DNA of 64,000 nucleotides from VRUE01 sp963824215 (GTDB lineage Bacteria; Actinomycetota; Thermoleophilia; Solirubrobacterales; 70-9): the NCBI GenBank assembly GCA_963824215.1, contig CAWGOE010000001.1, forward strand, positions 124,001 to 188,000. Reading direction: 5' to 3'. Below, piece after piece: positions 1-7,704 of the stretch. The stretch's first letter is position 1, and each line of letters opens with the position of its first letter. Both the position numbers and the translations under genes were made by a program. The notes under the pieces were generated by a model. The model did not search any database, had not been told where the DNA came from, and worked only from the letters and a program-made list of their open reading frames with translations.

Positions 1-1356
1 GGTTGGGTGCACGTCGCGGACCTCGATCGGGGCACGCTCACGGGTCAGGCCGCCGGCGCCGAGGGCCGAGAGCCGGCGCCGGTGGGTAAGCCCGGAGAGG
101 CTGTTGGTCTGGTCCATGAACTGCGATAGCTGCGAGGAGCCAAAGAACTCCTTCAGCGCCGCCACAACCGGGCGGATGTTGATGATCGTCTGCGGCGTGA
201 TCGCGTCGGCGTCTTCGGTGGTCAGCCGCTCGCGGACGACTCGCTCCATCCGGTAGAGGCCGATCCGGAAGGCCTCCTGGATCAGCTCGCCGACGGTGCG
301 CAGGCGACGGTTGCCGAAGTGCTCGTACTCGTCGAGGTGCTCGGCGACCGGCTCGCGCGGGTAGGTGATTGCCTCCGCGGCGTAGTCTTTGATCGGGTGC
401 TCCTCATCGATCTCCTCGGGAATACCGAGCAGCTTCGGCAGGCTCACCAGCTCCTTGATCAGGGCGATGATGTCGTCGTGCGTTAGGACCCGGTTGTCGA
501 GGTCGATGTCGAGGTCGAGCCGGGCGTTGAGCTTGTAGCGACCGACCCTGGTTAGGTCGTAGCGCTTGGGGTCGAAGAAGAGCTGCTCGAGCAGCGCTTT
601 GGCGGCATCGACTGAAGGCGGCTCCCCCGGGCGCTGCTTTTTGAACAGCTCGATCAGGGCGCCTTCTTCTGAGCGGGTTGCCTCAGTGTCGGCCTCGATC
701 GTGTGCCTGAGATAGACCGAGTTGTCGAACATCTTGAGGATCTGCTCGTCCTCGACGTAACCCATCGCGCGCAGCAGCACCGTCACCGGCAGTTTGCGCT
801 TGCGGTCGATGCGGACGAAGACTTTGCCTTTTTTGTCGACTTCGAGCTCCAGCCAGGAGCCGCGGGCCGGCATCAGGTTGGCGATGAAGACCTGTTTTTC
901 AGGATCCTTCGGCGCCATCACGTAAGCGCCGGGCGAACGCACGAGCTGGGTGACGACGACGCGCTCGGTGCCGTTGATGATGAACGTGCCGCGCTCGGTC
1001 ATCCACGGGAAATCGCCCATGAAGACAGCCTGCTCGCGGATCTCGCCGGTCTCCTTGTTCTGGAAAGCGACGGTCGCCGTCAGCGGCCGTGAGTACGTCA
1101 TGTCCTTCTCCCGGCACTCCTCGATCGAGTGCGGCGGATCCTCGAATTTGAACTCGCTGAAGACGATCGCGAGGTTCCCCGTGTAGTCCTCGATCGGGGA
1201 TATGTCGTTGATCGTCTCTCGCAGCCCGCCCACCTTCGGATCCGTCAGCTCTTCGAAGGAGCGACGTTGGATATCGATTAGGTGGGGGACCTCGAGAGGG
1301 TTCTGTAGTCGGGAGAAACTCCTACGGGTTACGGGGGCAGCGTTGGAACGTGCCAA
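1..1356 (-). CDS. rpoB: RNA polymerase beta subunit, N-terminal part (runs off left edge)
   Basis: This is the catalytic beta subunit of RNA polymerase. About 452 codons are present, covering the N-terminal protrusion and lobe domains and ending just after the rifampicin-binding cluster (SSQLSQFMDQ, GLTHRRRLSAL, then GGLTRERAP and VRDVHPT). The start is probably TTG at 1356, giving ARSNAAPVTRRSFSRL, because a GAGGAG ribosome site lies 8 nt upstream and a 155-nt spacer separates it from rplL. Within the rifampicin cluster, two positions that are proline in E. coli and M. tuberculosis (520 and 535, E. coli numbering) are Ser and Ala here. The gene is last in the visible rplK-rplA-rplJ-rplL-rpoB run on the minus strand. 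Confidence 0.97.
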   Translation of the reverse strand, partial: MARSNAAPVTRRSFSRLQNPLEVPHLIDIQRRSFEELTDPKVGGLRETINDISPIEDYTGNLAIVFSEFKFEDPPHSIEECREKDMTYSRPLTATVAFQNKETGEIREQAVFMGDFPWMTERGTFIINGTERVVVTQLVRSPGAYVMAPKDPEKQVFIANLMPARGSWLELEVDKKGKVFVRIDRKRKLPVTVLLRAMGYVEDEQILKMFDNSVYLRHTIEADTEATRSEEGALIELFKKQRPGEPPSVDAAKALLEQLFFDPKRYDLTRVGRYKLNARLDLDIDLDNRVLTHDDIIALIKELVSLPKLLGIPEEIDEEHPIKDYAAEAITYPREPVAEHLDEYEHFGNRRLRTVGELIQEAFRIGLYRMERVVRERLTTEDADAITPQTIINIRPVVAALKEFFGSSQLSQFMDQTNSLSGLTHRRRLSALGAGGLTRERAPIEVRDVHPT

Positions 1357-1511
1357 AGTCGGCGACTCCTCAGGCGGTCAGAGGGACGTGGATACAGCGC
1401 AGATACGGGCAGGGGGTGACAACGGGCGCGCGACCACGGAAAATAACACACGCGGTCGCTCGGCTGCACAGTCGGCTCCCCGCCCGGGGTCCGACCGCGC
1501 AAGATCGGGCT

Positions 1512-1907
1512 TTATTTGAGCTCGACGGTGGCGCCTGCCTCCTCAAGTTCTCCTTTGATCTTCTCGGCTTCGTCTCGTTCGATCCCCTCTTTGATCGCTT
1601 TCGGGGCCTCGTCAACGATCGCCTTCGCCTCTTTCAGACCAAGTCCGGTAGCAGCGCGCACGACCTTGATCACCGGCACTTTCTGTCCACCGACCTCAGT
1701 CAGGACCACGTCGACCGTGGAGGACTCTTCGCCACCACCATCGCCGTCACCAGCGGGCGCACCCGCAGCAGCAGGCGCTGCCGCCGCAACGGCGGTCGCG
1801 GATACACCAAACTCCTCCTCAAGCGCTTTGATCCGCTCGGAAAGCTCCAGAACCGAGATGCCTTTCAGCTCCTCGATCCAATCCTCAGTTTTGACTTTGG
1901 TAGCCAT
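1512..1907 (-). CDS. rplL: 50S ribosomal protein L7/L12
   Basis: L7/L12 forms the flexible stalk of the large subunit that recruits translation GTPases. The 131-residue product has the N-terminal dimerisation helices, an Ala/Gly/Pro hinge (residues ~45-60, extended here with GDGDGGGEE) and the globular C-terminal domain with KVPVIKVVRAATGLGLKEAK and the terminal ATVELK. Its ATG overlaps the rplJ stop by one base (TAATG), so the two are probably translationally coupled, as is usual for the L10-(L12) stalk genes. Confidence 0.98.
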   Translation of the reverse strand: MATKVKTEDWIEELKGISVLELSERIKALEEEFGVSATAVAAAAPAAAGAPAGDGDGGGEESSTVDVVLTEVGGQKVPVIKVVRAATGLGLKEAKAIVDEAPKAIKEGIERDEAEKIKGELEEAGATVELK

Positions 1908-2554
1908 TACTCCTCTTCCTTAGTGTCGTCGTCAGTTTTCGAAGTCTCTTGTTCAGCTTTCTCATCCTCGGCGGGGGCGTCCTCTTTCTCCTCAGCTGCT
2001 GGGGCCTCCTCGGCCGCGGGTGCCGGAGCCTCGCCAGTAACGAGCCCTTTCTCAGCGATCTGGCCGAGCTGCGATGCAAGTCCTTGAATCATCGAGCCAA
2101 GACCGCGGACCAGGCCGGTGAGCGGACTGGCGACTACGCCGGCGAGCTGGCCGTCGAGCACTTCGCGGGCCGGCAGGCGGGCGATCGACTTGAATTTTTC
2201 CTCGTCGAGCCCGAGGTCGCCCATGAAGCCACCCTTGAAGGTGAGGACCTCGTGCTCTTTGTTGAAGGTCGAGATCGCCTTCGCCGCCTGGGCGGTGTCG
2301 CCGCGGACGAAGGTCAGCGCGGTCGGGCCTTGCAGGAAGTCGGCGAGGCGGTCCTCGCCGACCTGCTCGGCCGCCCGTTTGGTCAGCCGGTTCTTGACGA
2401 TGCGGAAGCTGGCATCGGCCTCGCGCAACTTGCCGCGCAGTTCGGCCGCCTGCGGCACGCTGATGCCGCGATAGTCAACCGCGAAGATCGCTTCGGCGCC
2501 CTCAATCTGAGCGGCGATCTCCTCAATTGCTTGTGCCTTTTCGTCTTTGTTCAT
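1907..2554 (-). CDS. rplJ: 50S ribosomal protein L10
   Basis: L10 anchors L7/L12 dimers to 23S rRNA. The N-terminal ~170 residues show the family pattern (AIFAVDYRGISVPQAAELR, FRIVKNRLTKRA, LQGPTALTF). At 215 residues it is longer than the usual ~170, because a strongly acidic low-complexity tail rich in Glu, Asp and Ala fills about the last 40 residues. Tails of this kind occur in some actinobacterial L10 proteins. It lies directly upstream of rplL, and a 67-nt spacer to rplA holds a possible L10 leader. Confidence 0.97.
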   Translation of the reverse strand: MNKDEKAQAIEEIAAQIEGAEAIFAVDYRGISVPQAAELRGKLREADASFRIVKNRLTKRAAEQVGEDRLADFLQGPTALTFVRGDTAQAAKAISTFNKEHEVLTFKGGFMGDLGLDEEKFKSIARLPAREVLDGQLAGVVASPLTGLVRGLGSMIQGLASQLGQIAEKGLVTGEAPAPAAEEAPAAEEKEDAPAEDEKAEQETSKTDDDTKEEE

Positions 2555-2621
2555 CGTTCACCTACACCGGGCTTCTGGGCAGTGCCCTGCCGGTGGTCTC
2601 GGGGTCGCGCGGCGGGGGAGT
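2555..2621 (-). promoter_or_regulatory. Candidate L10 leader (rplJ 5' region)
   Basis: The whole 67-nt spacer between rplA and rplJ, read on the minus strand, has a small hairpin (GGCAG-GGCA-CTGCC) followed by AGAAGCCCGGTGTAGGTGAAC-like sequence ending at the rplJ ATG. Many bacteria carry an L10-binding autoregulatory leader here. The position and the 3' part resemble it by eye, but I cannot fold it or compare it with the covariance model. Confidence 0.4.
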
Positions 2622-3365
2622 TTAGGCGGTCGCCGGCTCCGGTGCGGCCTCGGTGGTCTCGGCGGCCGCCTCGCGCTCGCCGGTCTTGCCGGCGTCGATC
2701 CGGATTCCGGGGCCCATCGTCGTCGTCAGCGTCGCCGAAAGGATGTACTTGCCCTTTGACGAGGAAGGTTTGGCGCGAACGACCTCGTCGATCACGGCGA
2801 GGCAGTTGTCGAGCAGTTTCTGCTCCTCGAAGCTGGCCTTGCCGATCGCCAGGTGGATGATCGCCTGGCGGTCGGTGCGGTACTCGATCTTGCCGGACTT
2901 CGACTCCCCAACCGCCTTCTCGATGTCGTCGGTGACGGTGCCCACCTTGGGGTTCGGCATCAGGCCCTGGGGGCCGAGCACGCGACCGAGCTGGCCGACC
3001 GATTTCATCATGTCGGGGGTCGAGATCGCGACGTCGAAGTCGGTCCAGCCCTCCTGGACTTTCTCGACCAGGTCCTGGCCACCGACGAAGTCCGCGCCCG
3101 CTGACTCGGCGTCGCGCGCCTGCTGGCCTTCGGCGAAGACCGCGACCGTCACGTCCTTGCCGAGCCCGTGGGGCAGGGCGAGGGTTCCGCGCAGCTGCTC
3201 CTCGGCGTGACGGACGTTGACGCCGAGCCGCATGTGCAGCTCAACGGTCTCGTCGAAGCCGGCGCTGGCCGTCTCTTTGATCAGGGAGATCGCCTCGACC
3301 GGCGGGTACTCGCGCTCGCGCTGAACTTTGCCGAGCTGTTTGCGGTATCGCTTGCCGTGAGCCAT
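2622..3365 (-). CDS. rplA: 50S ribosomal protein L1
   Basis: L1 binds 23S rRNA at the L1 stalk, near the E site, and usually represses its own operon by binding the rplK leader. The product is 247 residues. It has the N-terminal YPPVEAISLIKE, the ADFVGGQDLVEKVQEGW block and the signature around GRVLGPQGLMPNPKVGTVT, then YRTDRQAIIHLAIGK. A ~20-residue Ala/Glu/Thr tail extends beyond the core fold. It starts 2 nt after the rplK stop, consistent with the L11-L1 co-operon. Confidence 0.98.
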   Translation of the reverse strand: MAHGKRYRKQLGKVQREREYPPVEAISLIKETASAGFDETVELHMRLGVNVRHAEEQLRGTLALPHGLGKDVTVAVFAEGQQARDAESAGADFVGGQDLVEKVQEGWTDFDVAISTPDMMKSVGQLGRVLGPQGLMPNPKVGTVTDDIEKAVGESKSGKIEYRTDRQAIIHLAIGKASFEEQKLLDNCLAVIDEVVRAKPSSSKGKYILSATLTTTMGPGIRIDAGKTGEREAAAETTEAAPEPATA

Positions 3366-3367
3366 CT

Positions 3368-3790
3368 CTATTTGACGTCCACGCCCATCGAGCGGGCGGT
3401 ACCGGCGATGATCTTCGAGGCGGCATCGAGGTCGTTGGCGTTGAGATCGGGCATCTTGCGCTCGGCGATCTGGCGGACCTGGTCCATCGAGATCGTGCCG
3501 ACTTTGTTGACGTGCGGCTCGCCCGAGCCTTTCTTGATCCCAATCGCTTCGCGAATCAGGACCGCGGCGGGCGGCGTCTTGGTGATGAAGCTGAAGCTGC
3601 GGTCCTCATAGACGGTGATCTCGACCGGGATGATCGTGCCGCCCTCGCTCTGGGTCTGCGCGTTGAACGCTTTGCAGAACTCCATGATGTTGACGCCGTG
3701 CTGGCCCAGCGCCGGACCGACCGGCGGCGCCGGGTTGGCGTTGCCAGCTTGGATCTGCAGCTTGATGAGGGTGAGGACTTTTTTCGCCAT
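3368..3790 (-). CDS. rplK: 50S ribosomal protein L11
   Basis: L11 forms part of the GTPase-associated centre, binding 23S rRNA helices 43/44. The 140-residue product is of normal length. It has the N-terminal ANPAPPVGPALGQHGVNIM, the Pro-rich hinge (FITKTPPAAVLI) and the C-terminal RNA-binding domain ending IAGTARSMGVDVK. It follows nusG by 27 nt and precedes rplA by 2 nt in the conserved nusG-rplK-rplA order. Confidence 0.98.
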   Translation of the reverse strand: MAKKVLTLIKLQIQAGNANPAPPVGPALGQHGVNIMEFCKAFNAQTQSEGGTIIPVEITVYEDRSFSFITKTPPAAVLIREAIGIKKGSGEPHVNKVGTISMDQVRQIAERKMPDLNANDLDAASKIIAGTARSMGVDVK

Positions 3791-3817
3791 CAGGATCGGG
3801 GAGGGTAGCGGGCCGGG

Positions 3818-4342
3818 CTAGATCTTCTTGACTTGGTCGTAGTTGACCTCGACCGGCGTCTCGCGGCCGAAGATCGAGACCAGCACCTTGAGTTTGGCCG
3901 CGTCCTCGTTGATCTCAGCGATCTCGCCGGAGAAGTCGGAGAGCGGACCGGAGATGACTTTGACCGACTCGCCGATCGAGAACTGGGCCTGCGTGCGCGG
4001 CCGCTCGGCGGTCTCGCGGTGCAGCAGCCGGTCGACCTCCGGTTTGGAGAGCGGCACCGGCTTGTTGCGGGAGCCGACAAAGCCGGTCACACCGGGCGTG
4101 TTCTTGACCAAGCCCCAAGCGTCGTCGGTCATCTCCATGTTGACCAGGACGTAGCCAGGCATCGTCCGTTTCTCTTTCGGTTCTTTCTGGCCTTCTTTGT
4201 TGACCTCCATCACCTGCTCGGTCGGCACCACGACCTGGCGCACGTTGCGGTTCTGGGCCATCGTCTGAACCCGGTGCTCGAGATTGTGCTTGACCTTGTT
4301 CTCGTGCCCGGAGTAGGTGTTGATCACGTACCAGCGATACAT
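3818..4342 (-). CDS. nusG: Transcription termination/antitermination factor NusG
   Basis: NusG binds RNA polymerase and links it to ribosomes or Rho. I take the ATG at 4342 (MYRWYVINTYSGHENKVK), which puts the NGN domain at residue 1 and gives 174 residues, the family norm. A longer frame back to 4495 would overlap secE and has no NusG-like sequence. The NGN domain contains MPGYVLVNMEMTDDAW and VGSRNKPVPLS. The KOW domain contains GESVKVISGPLSDFSGEIAEI. It lies 29 nt downstream of secE. Confidence 0.96.
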   Translation of the reverse strand: MYRWYVINTYSGHENKVKHNLEHRVQTMAQNRNVRQVVVPTEQVMEVNKEGQKEPKEKRTMPGYVLVNMEMTDDAWGLVKNTPGVTGFVGSRNKPVPLSKPEVDRLLHRETAERPRTQAQFSIGESVKVISGPLSDFSGEIAEINEDAAKLKVLVSIFGRETPVEVNYDQVKKI

Positions 4343-4371
4343 CTGGAGGTCGCCTTTGTCTTGGGATCCCG

Positions 4372-4896
4372 CTAAAGGATCTGCTTGATGAGGAAGCTGA
4401 AGGCGCTGTCGAGAGCGCCGAGATAGGCGGCGGCGACGGCCACGAAGACGATCGTCACCGCGGTTGCCTGCACGAGCGTGTCGCGGTCGGGCCACTGGAC
4501 TTTGCGCAGCTCCGCCCAGCAGGAGGCAATGAAGCCGATGACCCCACCACGCTGGCGCTTCTCCGCCTGCGCCTGCTTTTGGCGCTTGGCGATTTGCTCG
4601 CTCTCGCGGCGCTTCTGGTCCTCGCGCTGGCGCTTCTCGGCCTGCTTCGCCGCCTTCGCCTCGGCGCGGCGCTGGCTGCGGCCTTTAAGTGCGTCCGGCG
4701 TCTCGAGATCGGCTTCGGAGGCACCAACGGCGATCCCAGCCTCGATTGCCTCGACCTCGGCGACATCGCCCGAGACCGGCACCTGGGTGTCGTGCTGGGC
4801 CCGCGACTCGGACTTGCGGCTATCGCCGGAGCGCTTCTGCGCTTCGGCTTCGCGGGCGCGTTTCTCCGCCTTGCGCTGTGCGCGGGTCTTGGCCAT
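4372..4896 (-). CDS. secE: Preprotein translocase subunit SecE with long charged N-terminal extension
   Basis: SecE stabilises the SecYEG translocon. The conserved part is at the C-terminus: GVIGFIASCWAELRKVQWP followed by DTLVQATAV and one membrane segment (TIVFVAVAAAYLGALDSAF). The first ~110 residues are a Lys/Arg/Glu/Ala/Gln-rich, probably helical or coiled extension. Minimal actinobacterial SecE is 60-130 residues, so 174 is on the long side. It sits between rpmG and nusG as expected. The role of the extension is unknown. Confidence 0.93.
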   Translation of the reverse strand: MAKTRAQRKAEKRAREAEAQKRSGDSRKSESRAQHDTQVPVSGDVAEVEAIEAGIAVGASEADLETPDALKGRSQRRAEAKAAKQAEKRQREDQKRRESEQIAKRQKQAQAEKRQRGGVIGFIASCWAELRKVQWPDRDTLVQATAVTIVFVAVAAAYLGALDSAFSFLIKQIL

Positions 4897-4902
4897 CGGC
4901 CT

Positions 4903-5067
4903 CTACCGGGTCTCCTTGTGCGCCGTGTGCTTGCCGCACCAGCGGCAGTACTTGCGCAGCTCGACTCGGTCCGGCGAATTTCGCCGCGACTTGTTGGTCT
5001 GGTAGTTGCGCCGCTTGCAGTCTTCGCAAGCCATCGTTACCGCGATGCGGACATCTCCGCGTGCCAT
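4903..5067 (-). CDS. rpmG: 50S ribosomal protein L33
   Basis: This 54-residue reading frame starts MARGDVRIAVTMACEDCKRR and ends CRWCGKHTAHKETR. It has the two CxxC zinc knuckles (CEDC and CRWC) of the zinc-containing L33 form. RNYQTNKSRRNSPDRVELRK is the family core. It is the first gene of the minus-strand operon, ending 6 nt upstream of the secE start. An AACGAGGAGAAC ribosome site precedes the ATG. Confidence 0.96.
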   Translation of the reverse strand: MARGDVRIAVTMACEDCKRRNYQTNKSRRNSPDRVELRKYCRWCGKHTAHKETR

Positions 5068-5145
5068 GTTCTCCTCGTTGCCTAAACGACGTCGTTACAA
5101 GAGAAAACCCCGGGCCGAGGCACGAGGCTGGGCTGAAGGATAGCG

Positions 5146-6366
5146 CTACAAAGCTCGTTGAGAAGCCCGGCCTCCAGCTTCCGTTGCCGGGAGCGGATGG
5201 TGGCGGCGAATGTAGTCGCCGCACAGCGGCACGGTGAAGTCGACGCAGCCACGTCGAGGCGCGTAGATAAGGCTCGCCTTGATCAGGCGATCGCGTAACG
5301 TCGACAGCGCCTGCTGCGTCTGACCCAGAAGACGAGCGACGCTTTTCGTCTCCTGGGGTCCATCACCCAGAATGGCCATCGCAGAGAGATAGCGCCTCTC
5401 TGCGTCGGGCAGCTTGCCAACCCGTTGGCGAAAGAAGTTTTCGTCCAGGTACTCCTTGACCACAGGCTCGGCGGCGCTCACCTGCTCAGCCGAAATCAGC
5501 GGCCCGCTGCCCATTCTCCATATCTCCCGCCCGTACTCCTGCAGGAAGTACGGATAGCCTCGGGTTACCGAGACGACCCGGTCCACTGCCTCGTTCTCCC
5601 AGTCGACCCCCTGCTGGTTCGCCGGCGCCACCAGAGCCTCGACCGCAGCATCCTGGTCGAGGGGGCCGATGCGACGAAACTCGAAGCCCCGCTCCGCATA
5701 GCTCTTGGCGTCGCCGGTTAAATCGGGCAGGAGGGGCAGGCCCGCCGCGACCAAGGCGACCGGCAGCCCTTTCTGCTTGGCGCGATGGAGTCCGACGATT
5801 AAGGCCTCCAGGTCCGACCGCTGCAGATTTTGCATCTCGTCGAGAACCATTGCGAACCCGGAGCCGTGTGCGGCTGCGGCCTGGCCGACCTCGGTGAAGA
5901 CGTCCCGCAGATCATCGGCGAGGTCTCCGGAGTCGGCGATTCCATCGATCGAGTCAACATCGAACTGCAACTCGAGGTCACCGAGGGAGACGGTGAAGCC
6001 TTTGAGCACGCGCAGCGCTCGCCGCACGGCGTCACCGGCGCGCTTAGTCGCGCTCATCTGCAGGAGCGCCTTGCGCGCAGCCTTCGCCACCACGTGCGAA
6101 ATGCGAGATTCCTCCGCAAGCTCCCGGACCTCTCCTGCCCAACCGGCAGACTCGCAATCGAACTCGAACTCGTTCAGGAGCACGGTCTTGCCAACGCCCC
6201 GGAGCCCGGTCAAAACGAGATGTTTCTGAGTGCCCCCGGCGGCCAGTTGCTCAAGCAGTTCCTCAAAATAGGCGAGCTCCGCATCACGCCCGGCAAGAAA
6301 CGGTGGTCTCGCCCCCATATCTGGCGTGTACGGGTTCCGCGACTCCCCGCTTGGCCCTCTGCCCAT
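5146..6366 (-). CDS. AAA family ATP-binding protein (archaeal-type/STAND-like ATPase)
   Basis: The 406-residue product begins with a phosphate-binding loop domain. Walker A is GLRGVGKT at ~57-64 and Walker B is FAMVLDEMQNL at ~166. An arginine-finger-like region (FRRIGPLD) follows, then a winged-helix-like C-terminus (ARLLGQTQQALSTLRDRL, LIYAPRRGCVDFTVPLCGDYI). The layout matches prokaryotic AAA_16/ArCH-type regulatory ATPases, whose targets are mostly unknown. The start at 6366 is favoured because TACCCT lies exactly 7 nt upstream (leaderless pattern). An internal Met 16 codons later (MGARPPFLAG) is the alternative. It is monocistronic, 79 nt upstream of rpmG in the same direction. Confidence 0.8.
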   Translation of the reverse strand: MGRGPSGESRNPYTPDMGARPPFLAGRDAELAYFEELLEQLAAGGTQKHLVLTGLRGVGKTVLLNEFEFDCESAGWAGEVRELAEESRISHVVAKAARKALLQMSATKRAGDAVRRALRVLKGFTVSLGDLELQFDVDSIDGIADSGDLADDLRDVFTEVGQAAAAHGSGFAMVLDEMQNLQRSDLEALIVGLHRAKQKGLPVALVAAGLPLLPDLTGDAKSYAERGFEFRRIGPLDQDAAVEALVAPANQQGVDWENEAVDRVVSVTRGYPYFLQEYGREIWRMGSGPLISAEQVSAAEPVVKEYLDENFFRQRVGKLPDAERRYLSAMAILGDGPQETKSVARLLGQTQQALSTLRDRLIKASLIYAPRRGCVDFTVPLCGDYIRRHHPLPATEAGGRASQRAL

Positions 6367-6373
6367 GCCTTAC

Positions 6374-6379
6374 AGGGTA
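6374..6379 (-). promoter_or_regulatory. Putative -10 hexamer (TACCCT), leaderless start
   Basis: TACCCT on the minus strand is separated by 7 nt (GTAAGGC) from the ATG of the AAA ATPase gene. No Shine-Dalgarno sequence is present, so transcription would begin at or next to the start codon. Confidence 0.5.
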
Positions 6380-6431
6380 TAACAAAAATCGTTATACATC
6401 TTTAGATTCTGGCCGAAAGCGGCCAGGAGGC

Positions 6432-7574
6432 TCAGAGCCCGAGGGTTTTGGCGATGATCGTGCGCTGGATCTCCGAGGTGCCGCCATAGATGGTCGAGAC
6501 CATGGTTGCGCGCACGAGGCGCTCCATGTCGTACTCGGAGGAGTATCCGTAGCCGCCCATCAGCTGCATGCCCTCGACCGAGACGCGTTTGGCGACCTCG
6601 GTGACGTGCAGCTTCACCATCGAGGCCTCGCGGGGGAGCATCCGGCCGGGGTCCTCGTCAGTCAACGACGCGACCCAGCGGGTCATCAGGCGGGCTGACT
6701 CGATTTCGGTCGCCATGTCGGCGAGGCGGTGTTGGAGCGCCTGGAAGGAACCGATCGGGCGGCCGAACTGCTTGCGCTCCTTTACATAGGCAAGCGCGTC
6801 GTCGAAGGCGCGCTGGGCGATGCCGAGCATCGTCGCCGCGAGGATCAGCCGCTCGACGTTGAGCCCGGCCATCAGCTGCGTCCAGGCCTGGTCGACCTCG
6901 CCGAGCAGGGCGTCGGCGGGAGCCTCGACGTCGGTCAGGTAGAGGGTGTTGGTCTCTTCGCCGCCCATCGTCTTGATCGGGACGATCTCGAGGCCCTTGG
7001 TCTCGCGCGGAAGCCAGATCATCGAGAGGCCCTCGTGCTTGGACTCGCCCTTGGTCGTGCGGCAGACGACGAGGATGTGGTCGGCGATGTGGGCGTTGGA
7101 GATGAAGACCTTCTGGCCGTTGAGGACGAAGCCGCCGTCGACCTGCTCAGCCGAGGTGGTGAGCGAGCCGACGTCGGAGCCGGCCTCGGGCTCGGTCATC
7201 GCGATCGCCTCGACCGCGCCGCCGGCGATGCCGCCGAGGATCTCCTTCTTCTGCTCCTCGGTGCCAAAGCGCTGGGTCGCGCCGGCGACGATCAGCGTCG
7301 TCGCGTAGCCGCCGACAGGGGCGAGGCCGCGCGAGGTCTCCTCCATGAAGAGGCAGGCATCGAGCATCGAGCCGCCGGAGCCGCCGTGCTCCTCGTCGAT
7401 CGTCAGCCCCAGCCAGCCTAGCTCCGCCATCTGCTTGTAGAGGTCGAAGTTGTGGTGCGTCTTGTGACCGTCGGTGAGCTTCTCGCGCTGCTCCTGCGTC
7501 CCGCACTCGCGGGCGCAGAAATCGCGGATCGCGGCGACGAAGTCCTGCTGCTCGTGCGTCAGCGAGAAATCCAT
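6432..7574 (-). CDS. Acyl-CoA dehydrogenase
   Basis: This FAD enzyme catalyses alpha,beta-dehydrogenation of acyl-CoA. The start at 7574 (MDFSLTHEQQDFVAAIRDF) gives 380 residues, the normal length. An upstream in-frame extension lacks family sequence. Visible motifs include AMTEPEAGSDVGSL (FAD/substrate loop), GQKVFISNAHIADH, ERKQFGRPIGSFQALQHRLADM and GGYGYSSEYDMERL. The C-terminal loop reads YGGTSEIQR rather than YEGT, so the catalytic base of MCAD-type enzymes is missing. The Glu in LNVERLILA is placed like the base of isovaleryl/long-chain types. Substrate is unknown. It stands alone, divergent from the next gene. Confidence 0.93.
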   Translation of the reverse strand: MDFSLTHEQQDFVAAIRDFCARECGTQEQREKLTDGHKTHHNFDLYKQMAELGWLGLTIDEEHGGSGGSMLDACLFMEETSRGLAPVGGYATTLIVAGATQRFGTEEQKKEILGGIAGGAVEAIAMTEPEAGSDVGSLTTSAEQVDGGFVLNGQKVFISNAHIADHILVVCRTTKGESKHEGLSMIWLPRETKGLEIVPIKTMGGEETNTLYLTDVEAPADALLGEVDQAWTQLMAGLNVERLILAATMLGIAQRAFDDALAYVKERKQFGRPIGSFQALQHRLADMATEIESARLMTRWVASLTDEDPGRMLPREASMVKLHVTEVAKRVSVEGMQLMGGYGYSSEYDMERLVRATMVSTIYGGTSEIQRTIIAKTLGL

Positions 7575-7674
7575 AGAGCGGCAGGCTATCGGCAGGCCGG
7601 CCAAGCCGCCCCTACGCGTGCACGCGTATACGGACACGCGCAGCGTCGCACGCACATACGCGCACGTGTATTAC

Positions 7675-7687
7675 GAGTTACTAACTC
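7675..7687. promoter_or_regulatory. Inverted repeat GAGTTA-C-TAACTC in divergent promoter region
   Basis: A perfect 6-1-6 inverted repeat lies between the acyl-CoA dehydrogenase and the plus-strand ATPase gene, immediately upstream of the TATACT hexamer at 7692-7697. Placement over the core promoter suggests an operator. No regulator is identified. Confidence 0.4.
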
Positions 7688-7691
7688 ACGC

Positions 7692-7697
7692 TATACT
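7692..7697 (+). promoter_or_regulatory. Putative -10 hexamer (TATACT), leaderless start
   Basis: TATACT lies 7 nt (GCCTCAC) before the GTG start at 7705. No ribosome site separates them. Confidence 0.55.
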
Positions 7698-7704
7698 GCC
7701 TCAC

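Noticed and set aside
4343..4495. 51-residue N-terminal extension of NusG
   Set aside because: It overlaps secE, is Arg-rich and unlike NusG; MYRWYVIN at 4342 is the conserved start.
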